From contig NZ_FQTY01000015.1 in the NCBI RefSeq assembly GCF_900128955.1, positions 1 through 60,262 of the forward strand: a DNA stretch of 60,262 bases, given 5' to 3'. The notes beneath the pieces were generated by a model. It worked only from the letters and a program-made list of their open reading frames with translations, did no database searches and had not been told where the DNA came from. Source of the stretch: Tissierella praeacuta DSM 18095. GTDB lineage: Bacteria > Bacillota > Clostridia > Tissierellales > Tissierellaceae. Shown piece by piece: positions 45,766-54,672 of the stretch. Both the position numbers and the translations under genes were made by a program. Every line of letters starts with the position of its first letter. The stretch's first letter is position 1.

Positions 45766-47220
45766 ATGAATAAATTTATCTTAAATAAGGATATAGATAC
45801 GCCTTTATATATCCAACTCTATGAAAATTTTAAAATATTAATAGAGGAAAACAAATTTGAAAAGGAAAAGTTACCTTCTATCCGTAGTCTTGCAAAATCC
45901 CTAGGGGTAAATAATGTAACTGTGGTCAGTGCCTATAAGCTTTTAGAGAAGGAAGGTTATGTTTATTCAATTAAGGGTAGTGGAACTTATATAAAAAAAT
46001 CACCTATATGTGAAGATATGCCCTATTTAGAAGAAGGTACTATGGAATTAATGGTATCTGGTATACTTCCAATATCAAAAGATAGTATTAATTTTGCCTC
46101 TATGTCTCCTACTCCTGATTTATTTCCAATAGAAACATTTAAACAGGCATTAGTAGAAGTATTAGATAGAGATGGAGGACAGGCTTTTTTATATCCTGAA
46201 ATTACAGGATATGAACCACTTAGAGAGTCCATATCTAAGCTTCTAATTGAAAATTATAATACAAGAGTAGATAAAGATGAAATTCTAATTACATCTGGTG
46301 GACAACAAGGCTTAGACATAATATCAAAAACCTTAATAAATCCTGGAGACTGTATATTCGTTGAAAATCCAACGTATTCTGGTGCATTAGCTGTATTTAA
46401 ATCTAGAGGTGCCAAGATTGTTGGGATACCAATGAATGAAGATGGTATAGATACTGAATTATTAAAGGCTTATTCCAAAAGATATAGACCAAAATTTCTA
46501 TATTTGATGACTAATTATCAAAGCCCTACAACTTATTCCTATAGTGATAATAAGAAAAAAGAACTCATATCTCTATCAAAAGAAAATGATTTTTATATAA
46601 TAGAAGATGATTTTTTAACAGATTTATCTTTTAGTGATAATGATAAAAATTCCATCCTAAAATCCATGGATAAATTCAACCAAACCATTTTCATTAAATC
46701 TTTTTCAAAGATATTTATGCCTGGAGTTCGCATGGGTTTCATTACATTACCTAATAAATTATTTAAAGAAATTATAAAAGCTAAACATACCACTGATGTA
46801 TCTTCATCTGGGTATCTTCAAAGAGCCTTTGATTTATATTTAAGAAAAGGTTATTGGAAATCACATATAGAAAAAATTAAAAAGGTTTATTCGGAAAAAT
46901 ATAATATTATGACTAAAGAATTAGATAAATTAAATAATTATGGAATTTCCTATGTAAAACCTAATGGTGGTCTAAGTATTTGGCTTAAATTACCTAAGGA
47001 AATAGATTCCGTTGAACTTTATAATCAATGTGCGGAAAACAGCCTAGCAATTGTACCTGGAAAGGTGTTTTTTGTTGATGAATCTATTTACTCTAATTAT
47101 ATTAGACTTAGTTTTGGAGCAGTAGATGATAATGATATAGTTGAAGGTCTTCGTATATTAGAAAATATAATATCTAGACCATTTAAGAATAAGAATAATA
47201 ATTACTTACCATTTATATAA
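45766..47220 (+). CDS. MocR-type regulator (GntR HTH fused to aminotransferase)
   Basis: A 484-residue PLP-binding transcription factor. The N-terminal GntR winged helix (1-75, LPSIRSLAKSLGVNNVTVVSAYKLLEKEGYVY) is joined by a linker to a class I aminotransferase domain. The PLP lysine is in IKSFSKIFMPGVRMGF, with ITSGGQQGLDI and PTTYSYSD in the pocket. It may sense an amino acid or vitamin B6. The start is ATG 45766 with SD AAGGAGG; a frame from 45718 runs through the promoter. No target gene is obvious except its own promoter. Confidence 0.87.
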   Translation: MNKFILNKDIDTPLYIQLYENFKILIEENKFEKEKLPSIRSLAKSLGVNNVTVVSAYKLLEKEGYVYSIKGSGTYIKKSPICEDMPYLEEGTMELMVSGILPISKDSINFASMSPTPDLFPIETFKQALVEVLDRDGGQAFLYPEITGYEPLRESISKLLIENYNTRVDKDEILITSGGQQGLDIISKTLINPGDCIFVENPTYSGALAVFKSRGAKIVGIPMNEDGIDTELLKAYSKRYRPKFLYLMTNYQSPTTYSYSDNKKKELISLSKENDFYIIEDDFLTDLSFSDNDKNSILKSMDKFNQTIFIKSFSKIFMPGVRMGFITLPNKLFKEIIKAKHTTDVSSSGYLQRAFDLYLRKGYWKSHIEKIKKVYSEKYNIMTKELDKLNNYGISYVKPNGGLSIWLKLPKEIDSVELYNQCAENSLAIVPGKVFFVDESIYSNYIRLSFGAVDDNDIVEGLRILENIISRPFKNKNNNYLPFI

Positions 47221-47225
47221 AAATA

Positions 47226-47261
47226 GGAAGCTGTAGAAAATTAAAATTTACTACAGCTTCC
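47226..47261. terminator. Hairpin between mocR-like and BCCT genes
   Basis: Perfect 11-bp arms GGAAGCTGTAG/CTACAGCTTCC with A/T flanks; the better T-rich tail (TATTTTTATA) is on the minus strand, which suits the BCCT gene that converges. Confidence 0.6.
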
Positions 47262-47432
47262 ATTGAGTTCCTAGATTTGTTATTCTTGCAATTCTATTAT
47301 TTTTTCTGAGGGGTAAAAATTAGTATACTTTCCTTCAAAGAAATTAACCTTAACTTTTTCATATCTTTAAAGTATTTTTTTTCTTATCTTGTCTAGTCCA
47401 TAGTCTTACCATAATATCTCCTTATATATCTT

Positions 47433-48926
47433 TTATTTCTCTTCTTTCAATGCCTTCATCAATGATACTATTGCTATTAACATTACAAATATAAAAGGAA
47501 ATGCTGCTGCTACTGAAGCAGTTTGTAGTGCTTGAAGTCCTCCTGAAAGTAATAAAGATGTTGCTAATAAAGCTTGAACTACTCCCCAAACAAATTGTTT
47601 TTTGGATGTAGGATTTAAATCTCCTTCCGAAGATAAGATTCCTAACACAAATGTAGCTGAGTTTGCAGATGTAATAAAAAATGTACATAATAATACTACT
47701 GTAACTAAAGATAATACTGTACTTAGTGAATAGTTGCTAAATACTTGGAATAAAGCTGTAGATGGATTGTTTGCTGCTACAGCTAATCCTTCTACTCCAA
47801 TTTTGTCAACTAAATTTATTCCCATTGATCCAAAGGCTGCAAACCAAATAACTGAAACTACAGCAGGTGCTAGGATAACTCCTCCTATGAATTCTCTAAT
47901 TGTTCTCCCCTTCGAAATACGTGCTATAAATGTACCGACAAAGGGAGCCCATGCTATCCACCATGCCCAATAAAATATTGTCCAGGAGTTTGTCCAACTA
48001 TTATCACCAAATGCTTCAACATGAAGACTGTCGCTTATAAAGCTATTAATATATTGACCTAATCCATTAGTGAACGAATTTATTACCTTTAGTGTAGGCC
48101 CTATTATGATAGTAAGTATAAGAAGTCCAAATGCCAACACTAAATTTATATCTCCTAATAGTTTTATACCTTTATCTATTCCACTAACTGCTGTCCAAAT
48201 ATATAGAATTGTAATTACTAAAATTATCCCCATTTGAACTAATTTAGTTTCTGGAATATTAAATAGATAATTCAATCCACTATTGATTTGTAAAGTTCCA
48301 AGTCCAAGGGATGTAGCTACTCCTGCTACTGTTGCAAATACTGCAAGTATATCTATTAGTTTACCTATTGGACCATTAACTCTTTCTTCACCCAATAGTG
48401 GTATAAAAATACTACTAATTAAACCTGGCTTATTTTTTCTAAATTGAAAATAAGCTAGGGCAAGACCTATAATACTATAATTAGCCCAAGGATGAAAACC
48501 CCAATGCATAAATGATGATTTCATAGCAAAATTTGCAGCTTGTAAAGTTCCAGATTCAATTCCTGGAGCAGGACTTACAAAATGTGATATAGGTTCAGCT
48601 ACACCCCAAAACACAAGTCCTATGCCCATTCCAGCTCCAAATAACATTCCAAACCAAGATGTTGTACTATATTCTGGCTTTGAATCATCTGATCCTAATT
48701 TAATATCTCCATATTTACTAAATGCTAATATAATGGCGAATATAACAAAGATAAACATGGATATTAAATAAGACCATCCAAAATTAGTTGTTAGGAAATT
48801 AAGTAATGAGTTTGCAAAATTTGAAAAATTCTCTTGTGCAACTATTCCCCATAAAACTATAGCTATAGATAGTGCAAGAGATATATAAAAAACCGTATTA
48901 TCTTTTTTCTTTATTTTATTCATCAT
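47433..48926 (-). CDS. BCCT-family betaine/carnitine/choline transporter
   Basis: A 497-residue symporter with 12 membrane helices. The glycine-rich substrate/Na+ stretch GAGMGIGLVFWGVAEP (near 90-105) and the Trp-rich BCCT signature WTIFYWAWWIAWAPFVGTF (near 310-330) are both intact; GMGIG is typical of the Na+-coupled betaine carriers. The start is ATG 48926 after SD GGGAGG. It follows the betaine/sarcosine reductase component B genes by 68 bp, so it probably imports the substrate of that reductase as electron acceptor. Confidence 0.92.
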   Translation of the reverse strand: MMNKIKKKDNTVFYISLALSIAIVLWGIVAQENFSNFANSLLNFLTTNFGWSYLISMFIFVIFAIILAFSKYGDIKLGSDDSKPEYSTTSWFGMLFGAGMGIGLVFWGVAEPISHFVSPAPGIESGTLQAANFAMKSSFMHWGFHPWANYSIIGLALAYFQFRKNKPGLISSIFIPLLGEERVNGPIGKLIDILAVFATVAGVATSLGLGTLQINSGLNYLFNIPETKLVQMGIILVITILYIWTAVSGIDKGIKLLGDINLVLAFGLLILTIIIGPTLKVINSFTNGLGQYINSFISDSLHVEAFGDNSWTNSWTIFYWAWWIAWAPFVGTFIARISKGRTIREFIGGVILAPAVVSVIWFAAFGSMGINLVDKIGVEGLAVAANNPSTALFQVFSNYSLSTVLSLVTVVLLCTFFITSANSATFVLGILSSEGDLNPTSKKQFVWGVVQALLATSLLLSGGLQALQTASVAAAFPFIFVMLIAIVSLMKALKEEK

Positions 48927-48960
48927 AATTCCTCCCACTTTAGAGTAGTTTATAGGTGAA

Positions 48961-48990
48961 ATTATAGGGGTGTCTAGACACCCCTATAAT
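48961..48990. other. 30-bp perfect palindrome behind the reductase gene
   Basis: ATTATAGGGGTGTCT joined directly to its reverse complement. It lies between the grd gene and the BCCT gene. The T run is weak on the minus strand, so it is probably a partial terminator or stability hairpin within the operon. Confidence 0.55.
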
Positions 48991-48994
48991 TTAT

Positions 48995-50305
48995 TTAAAT
49001 TTTTACCTTAAATACTGTTTGTTCTTTAATATCTTCAGTTAAAGAATCTAAGGCTACTCCAACTCTATGGTATCTTAATTTCCATTGTTGTTCTTTAGAT
49101 GTTGATGGATCTCCTAGTGGATATGGAATAGATATTGTAGGTACTATCTTATTTGAGCCTACTGTTGTTGCTACAGGTATTAGATTGCACATTTGAACTA
49201 CTGGTATACCTGCTCTTTCAATTTCTTTTACCATTGTTGCACCGCAACGTGTACAAGTACCTCAGGTTGAAGTCATAATAACTCCATCTACATTATCTTC
49301 TTTTAATTTTTCAACTATTTCTTTACCCATTCTAGCTGCCTCAGCTTGAGTTGTTCCAGTTCCTACAGTGCTATAGAAATAATCATGAAGTTTACCTATT
49401 TTCCCTTCCTTTAGATATGCCTTCATTACATCTATTGGCATTATAACATTTGGATCTGCATCTGCTGCTGCAGGATCAAATCCAGCATGAATGGTTTTAT
49501 ATACTCCTGATTCTAATCTATCAACTTTCGATATATCATATTTTCCCCAACGAGTTGCAGAAGCTGATTGAATTCTATCTGGATTGTCTACTGGTACTAT
49601 TCCGCCAGTTGTTACCATTGCAATATTTGATTTAGATAAATCTCTAATTGGAGATGCTATAGGAACTCTATCTTGTTTTGGTATTGGAAGTTCTGTTTCA
49701 AAAGGTTCTCCCTTTAATTTCTTAACTAACATATCTACTCCTCTTTCTGCAGCAGTCTTCCCTGATTTCAACCATATTTGAGCTCTAATTCCTCTTGAGA
49801 AAAATCCTTCTTCATCAGCTGAGCCCGTTTTCTCACCTTTCAATATTTTATTTGCGAAGTTAGCCATTGCCTTTACATCATCTCTTAATTTTGCTGCTGA
49901 TTTTCCACCTTGGAAAATATATATATCTTTTTTAAACATCTCTACTCCTGGATTTTCCTCATTCATAGATGTAATAACTGGAACATTAAACTTTTCTTTA
50001 ACAGCTTTACAAATGGTTCCACATGCTACCCCATATCTACCTGCTTGAAATGCTGGCCCAGCAACAAATATATCGAATTCCTTATCTTCCAAAAATCCTA
50101 ATATAGTTTCAACTGCTTCATCTGTATTAGAACCCATAAAGTTATCACCACAAATAATTGTATGAGTAACTTCTGCATCTAACATACTATTTAGAGCAAG
50201 AGATGGTCCTACTAATCCTTCTCTAATCTCTGGTCTATAATCAGCAGTATCTTCTCCACCAATACCTGCAAAGAATTGATTTATATAATGAATTGCTTTT
50301 TTCAT
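48995..50305 (-). CDS. grdH: Betaine/sarcosine reductase component B, selenocysteine subunit (GrdH/GrdF type)
   Basis: 436 residues when the in-frame TGA at 49264-49262 (codon 348) is read as selenocysteine. The catalytic motif is then TST-Sec-GTCTRCG, the UxxCxxC site of GrdB/F/H. Both flanks belong to the same family: the 347 residues before (GDNFMGSNTDEAVE, AGPAFQAGRYGVACG) and the 88 after (TMVKEIERAGIPVVQMC, IPYPLGDP). The subunit cleaves the C-N bond and passes the group to selenoprotein A. Betaine is favoured over sarcosine or glycine because of the BCCT transporter next door. GrdA and GrdC/D are not in the window. SD GGAGGTGG. Confidence 0.92.
49236..49264 (-). promoter_or_regulatory. 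UGA-Sec codon and bacterial SECIS hairpin
   Basis: The UGA is at 49264-49262. Downstream on the minus strand GTTGC-GGT-GCAAC (49248-49236) forms a short stem with a GGU apical loop about 20 nt after UGA, the spacing and loop type that recruit SelB. Confidence 0.75.
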
Positions 50306-50316
50306 CTCTCCACCTC

Positions 50317-51642
50317 CTAAAATTCTTTCATAGTCTTAGTTGACCAACCTGCTATTCTATCTCCACAAAACATTGCATTATTTTCCATAATAATTGAGCC
50401 ATCTTCTCTAACAGAAGCCCCTAATATTTCATCATATGCCCATCCTCCAGACAATCCATCTCTGGCTAGAGCTTCTAATTCTCCTATTACTTTATCAGCT
50501 GGTGGAAGTTCAATTAATTGAGAAACATTTCCCGTAGAAACTAATGCATTTGCTTTTTCATCTAATGTAACAAGTGGTTGAGAGGCTCCATCTCTACCTG
50601 TACATTCATTACTTATACCTACTGTTTTTACTCCTACATCTTCTAAAGCAGCAAGGCATAAAATATAATCTGCATCGGGATTTCCATATCCTTCTTCAGT
50701 AACTATAGCTCCATCTGCTCCTAAAGATTTTGCCATCTGAGCTACAAATATAGCTGAACGTTTCTTCTGTTCCAAGGATACGTTTAAGTTTGACATGATA
50801 ATTCCTAGGAAGTTAATGGATTTTCCATGTTCTTTATATAACTCTTTTATTGTAGGAAAATTCTGGAAATCATAAGTTGACCATTTTGATGATGCTGGCA
50901 TGAAACTGCCTGAAATTAAAGCTCCATCTAATACTTCATTTGGATGCATAAAAGATGGTACATATTTATTCATATCCCATCCATATACTAGATCATTGTA
51001 GCCTAATTCTTCCATTTGAGATTGAGGTTGCATTACTAGTACAACTGATGGAAGTTTGTTTATTTCTTCTGATCTTTTAGTTATTGGCTCTAATTCAAAA
51101 GTTTCAACTTCTTCTGGATCTAGACCTTTCACTGTATTTCCTAAATATTCTGCAAATCTATGGGATGCCCATCTAATTGCTCTGTTTTTTTTCTGTTGCT
51201 CAAATCTTTCAAACTCTTCATCTGTATCTGCTACTATACAGATATTTATTAACTCAGAAAATAGAGTATATTTAGCTCCTTCTCCGCCCATATCGATTAA
51301 TCCATCGCCAAAGCTGCCATAGTGCATACCTACACCTAGAACACTACATCCCTTCAATGCATGTACTCTTCCATTACCTACAGCTTCAACATCCCCTGTA
51401 ACACCAGGAAATACTGGTCTACCATCTAGACGAATTCTTGGTTCTACTGCCTCTTTAACTGGAACTATTCTTGTGCTCTCACCTGGCTTAGCTATTACTA
51501 TGTCGAGATCTATAATGTGTTCATCTTCTTTGATAAAAGCCATAGCTTCTTCTTTATTTATGGATAGAATTCCATTATCAAACATGGTTTTCTCTCCAAA
51601 GACAACATCTTTTACTTGGAAATTACCAATTTCTAGCTTCAT
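50317..51642 (-). CDS. grdI: Betaine/sarcosine reductase component B, second subunit (GrdI/GrdG type)
   Basis: 441 residues, homologous to the GrdE/GrdG/GrdI subunits (LEIGNFQVKDVVFGEKT at the N-terminus, ARPGESTRIVPVK-like KPGESTRIVPVKEAVEPR, EEGYGNPDADY, GRDGASQPLV). In glycine reductase the homologue is cut at an Asn-Cys bond to make a pyruvoyl group. The corresponding stretch here reads ISGSFMPASSKWSTY, with no Asn-Cys, which fits a subunit that works on a quaternary amine. Start ATG 51642 with SD AAGGAGGAG, 11 bp ahead of the selenoprotein gene. Confidence 0.87.
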   Translation of the reverse strand: MKLEIGNFQVKDVVFGEKTMFDNGILSINKEEAMAFIKEDEHIIDLDIVIAKPGESTRIVPVKEAVEPRIRLDGRPVFPGVTGDVEAVGNGRVHALKGCSVLGVGMHYGSFGDGLIDMGGEGAKYTLFSELINICIVADTDEEFERFEQQKKNRAIRWASHRFAEYLGNTVKGLDPEEVETFELEPITKRSEEINKLPSVVLVMQPQSQMEELGYNDLVYGWDMNKYVPSFMHPNEVLDGALISGSFMPASSKWSTYDFQNFPTIKELYKEHGKSINFLGIIMSNLNVSLEQKKRSAIFVAQMAKSLGADGAIVTEEGYGNPDADYILCLAALEDVGVKTVGISNECTGRDGASQPLVTLDEKANALVSTGNVSQLIELPPADKVIGELEALARDGLSGGWAYDEILGASVREDGSIIMENNAMFCGDRIAGWSTKTMKEF

Positions 51643-51663
51643 CTCTTCACTCCTCCTTAAATT

Positions 51664-51726
51664 AATCATGATTATGTTTGTTAAATATCATGTTATCATA
51701 ATCATGATTATATTTCAATCATAATT
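51664..51726. promoter_or_regulatory. Promoter and repeated operators between grdI and tetR
   Basis: AATCATGATT occurs at 51664-51673 and 51700-51709 (36 bp apart) and, with one change, at 51717-51726 (AATCATAATT). On the minus strand TTGAAA (51718-51713), a 17-bp spacer and TAACAT form a promoter whose spacer is the 14-bp palindrome ATAATCATGATTAT. Probable binding sites of the divergent TetR protein. Confidence 0.7.
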
Positions 51727-51915
51727 ATAGATAATTTTTAAAATATTTTTAATAATATAGATAAACTTAATACTTAACTAATATGTTATTTCATAGAATT
51801 GTTTATATATTTTTTATTTTAAATACTTATATCAAGTTATAGTTATAATTAATTTGTACAATATCCTTTTTTATGCTAATATATCTTTAGAAAAATAATT
51901 AAATTTGGTGATATA

Positions 51916-52584
51916 ATGACAAATAAAGAAATACAAAGAAAAAGAATGATGTCATATTTTATTAACGCAACTGATGAATTAATATATGAAGAAGGAATCA
52001 ATGGAATAACTTTAAGAAAAGTGGCTGACAGAGCTGGCTATAATAGTGCAACTTTATATAATTATTTTGAAAATTTAGACCACTTACTTTTCTATGCGGC
52101 TATGAGAAATATAAAGGACTATGCTCTTGCTTTAAATACATATTTAATTGATGCAAAAAACTCAATGGATGTCTTTTTAAAGGTATGGGAATGTTTTTGT
52201 GACTATGCTTATGATAAGCCAGAAATATATAATGCTATTTTCTTCCCTAATTTAGAAAAACATTTCGAAGATTATGTGGCTGAGTATTATAAGCTTTTTC
52301 CCGAAGATATGGTTAGTAGTGATGAAAATATTTCTACTATGCTCTTAAAAAGTGATATTAATAAGAGAGGTGAAACTACTGTAATTGGATGTGTAGATGA
52401 AGGTTATATTCGTCCCGAAGATGCAAATAAATTAAATGATATGACACTTTTAATCTTTGAAGGTATGCTAAAGAGAGTATTAATGGACAAAATTTCCTAT
52501 GATGACGCAAGAAATAATACTATGGATTATATTAAATCCATAGTAGAAAGATTTTTAATTAAAGAATATAATTTTTATTATTAA
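51916..52584 (+). CDS. TetR-family transcriptional regulator
   Basis: 222 residues. The N-terminal TetR helix-turn-helix is ITLRKVADRAGYNSATLYNYFENLDHLL (split at about 26-53); the remainder is a helical ligand domain with aromatic residues. It is divergent from the grdI-grdH-BCCT operon across an AATCATGATT-repeat region, so it probably controls betaine reduction. ATG start, SD TTGGTGAT. Confidence 0.85.
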   Translation: MTNKEIQRKRMMSYFINATDELIYEEGINGITLRKVADRAGYNSATLYNYFENLDHLLFYAAMRNIKDYALALNTYLIDAKNSMDVFLKVWECFCDYAYDKPEIYNAIFFPNLEKHFEDYVAEYYKLFPEDMVSSDENISTMLLKSDINKRGETTVIGCVDEGYIRPEDANKLNDMTLLIFEGMLKRVLMDKISYDDARNNTMDYIKSIVERFLIKEYNFYY

Positions 52585-52610
52585 AAAACTCCTTATTTAA
52601 GGAGTTTTTT
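52583..52610. terminator. Bidirectional terminator after tetR
   Basis: AAAAAACTCCTTA/TTAAGGAGTTTTTT, T runs on both strands; serves tetR and the converging hydrolase gene. Confidence 0.9.
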
Positions 52611-52634
52611 CTATTGATAAATCACCTATTTAGC

Positions 52635-53465
52635 TTAAATATAAGATTTATCAATTCCATGTTGAATGAATTCTTCAATGATATTATTGAACTTAATAGG
52701 ATTTTCATTTACTAGCAAATGAGTGCAATTTTCAAAGACTACAAGTTTTGAGTTGCATATATTTGAACAAATATAATTTGCAGTATCTATTGAATAAAAA
52801 GTACTTTTTTCACCAAATATTATTAAAGTTGGTACTTTTATTTTACTTAAAGTATCTCTATAATCTTTTTCTATCATTGACTTCCACATTGAATACATTA
52901 CATTAGGTGAATTTGTATTCATCTTATCCATTGCAATTTTAAACTGGCTTTCATTTAAATATGGAACCATTATTTTTATAAACTTTTCTGCAAAATCCAT
53001 CCAATTGTTGTTTATTAGTTTTAAATCCTTTAAAGCATCTTCCATACTATATCTTCCACGATATAAACCTAATTTCCAATTGCTATCATTTATAATCTTG
53101 GGACTTTTATCAATAATACATATCTTGGATATATTCTCTAAGTCAAATAAATTTATATATTCCAATATAATAGATACTCCCATAGACCAACCAACTAACA
53201 TTACTCCTTCTAATTCTAGATAATCTATAAGTTCTCTTAAATCTAATGCAAATCTTTCTAGATTTAATCCGTAGTCTACCTTTTCTGATATACCATGACC
53301 TCTTAAATCATAAGTAATCACTTTGTATTTCTTAGATAGTACTCTTTGCTGTATCCTAAAACAATTGTGATTATCTGTAAATCCATGAATAAAAATTATT
53401 GGAAAACCTTCTCCTTTAATTTCATAATATATATTTACATTATCACTTGTAATAAAGAAACTCAT
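52635..53465 (-). CDS. Alpha/beta hydrolase
   Basis: 276 residues with the alpha/beta-hydrolase order: oxyanion region FIHGFTDN (near 25-32), nucleophile elbow GWSMGV (Ser near 91), a late Asp/Glu region (IIFGEKSTF) and catalytic His in ENCTHLLVNENP. The substrate is unknown; the family covers esterases, lipases and lactonases. The start is ATG 53465, since the upstream GTG 53474 lies in the SD region. Monocistronic. Confidence 0.82.
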   Translation of the reverse strand: MSFFITSDNVNIYYEIKGEGFPIIFIHGFTDNHNCFRIQQRVLSKKYKVITYDLRGHGISEKVDYGLNLERFALDLRELIDYLELEGVMLVGWSMGVSIILEYINLFDLENISKICIIDKSPKIINDSNWKLGLYRGRYSMEDALKDLKLINNNWMDFAEKFIKIMVPYLNESQFKIAMDKMNTNSPNVMYSMWKSMIEKDYRDTLSKIKVPTLIIFGEKSTFYSIDTANYICSNICNSKLVVFENCTHLLVNENPIKFNNIIEEFIQHGIDKSYI

Positions 53466-53539
53466 AAATATCACATCCTAATTGTTTTTCATTAATAATT
53501 ATATATTATTTAGGAAAATCTAAAAACCATTATCTATAT

Positions 53540-54568
53540 TTATAAAATTATCAAAATAAAAAGTAAAAGAACAAATCCTATTACTCCGGAAATTGGATAT
53601 AATACTGCTACTAAATTAGAGAATCCAAACTTAGCCAGAGGAATAGATAACAAACAAAATAAAGTTATTATGAAATTTTTATACTTATTTTTAGATACTT
53701 TATTCATAAAACTAAAACCATTGGCTAAAGCAGTAGTAAACATTGCAACCCATAATATAATTGAATAAAATTTTCTATATCCATTTCCTATATAATTGCA
53801 TATTCTCAACATTGGAATATCTAAAACAGCCACTTCATCATAATAAACAAGCATGGAACTTAATATAGATAAACCAAGAATAAGTAATATTAATCCTCCT
53901 GATAAACCACCTAAAATAGCAGTTTTTTTGCTATCCATCAATGGTAATAAGGAAGAAAATACTGTAATAATAATCAGTGAATTAGAACCTAAATATAAAA
54001 GAGAAGATGTCAAAAAATTTCCCTTCAACGTCAAGTTCACTCCATTTATATTAGATAAATAATATCCTTCTTTTAAATTTAAATATATTGATGTAAATAC
54101 AATCCCTATGACTAATAAGGGTACTAATAATGAGTTTATAAAAGAAAGCCCCTCTAAACTAAATAGAAATACTATAAATGACATAATTATCATTACAATA
54201 ATCCCAAGATTAAAGGATAAATCTAACTCCTCCTTAAATATTGCACCACTTCCTGCAACCATAACACTAAATCCTGTATATAAAAAAATTGTCATTACTC
54301 CATTTAACACTACTCCAAATTTTTTTCCAAATAATTTATATATTAATTCCTCAAATCCATTTATTTTATTGTTGTATATCTTTAAAAGAAGTAATCCTCC
54401 AATTAAAGAAAATAATATTCCCACTATAATCATACCCAAAATTCCCTTTACTCCATATACTCCAAAAAATTCTATAATTTCTCTACCTGAGGCAAAACCT
54501 GCTCCTATAATTGTACCTACGTATATTGATGCTATTTTCATCCATCTATTATTGATCTTCTTCATCAT
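53540..54568 (-). CDS. YkvI-type membrane transporter (APC-like)
   Basis: 342 residues with about ten hydrophobic segments. The first helix has the unwound-helix motif IYVGTIIGAGFASGREIIEFF (split at about 14-34), typical of the YkvI/LeuT-fold family. The substrate is unknown. SD GGAAGGGGG; two successive ATG codons are possible starts (54568 and 54565). It stands apart from its neighbours, and no terminator was found behind it. Confidence 0.75.
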   Translation of the reverse strand: MMKKINNRWMKIASIYVGTIIGAGFASGREIIEFFGVYGVKGILGMIIVGILFSLIGGLLLLKIYNNKINGFEELIYKLFGKKFGVVLNGVMTIFLYTGFSVMVAGSGAIFKEELDLSFNLGIIVMIIMSFIVFLFSLEGLSFINSLLVPLLVIGIVFTSIYLNLKEGYYLSNINGVNLTLKGNFLTSSLLYLGSNSLIIITVFSSLLPLMDSKKTAILGGLSGGLILLILGLSILSSMLVYYDEVAVLDIPMLRICNYIGNGYRKFYSIILWVAMFTTALANGFSFMNKVSKNKYKNFIITLFCLLSIPLAKFGFSNLVAVLYPISGVIGFVLLLFILIIL

Positions 54569-54626
54569 CTTCCCCCTTCCTAATATTTAATAATATTAGA
54601 ATAGGGCTTATCCTATAACAATTTAG

Positions 54627-54672
54627 TATAAAAGAAGTTCTACTCTTAATTAAGAGTAGAACTTCTTTTATA
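54627..54672. terminator. 46-bp perfect palindromic terminator
   Basis: TATAAAAGAAGTTCTACTCT and its exact complement meet at TTAATTAA. T-rich on both sides of the stem. It ends the bdhA-gntP-hbd operon, and the stop codon of the last gene (54670-54668) is within the stem. Confidence 0.85.

Noticed and set aside
47290-47415. Short minus-strand frame with SD (17 codons from the ATG near 47412)
   Set aside because: It stops early after an A-run; continuing frames contain stops. It could be a decayed small gene but there is no support.
47422-47688. 88-codon minus-strand frame at the end of the BCCT gene
   Set aside because: It overlaps the real transporter in another frame and has a low-complexity Ser/Phe/Ile composition.
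48995-49234. Separate 79-residue gene
   Set aside because: It is the C-terminal part of the selenocysteine subunit, in the same frame after the UGA codon; its ATG is an internal methionine.
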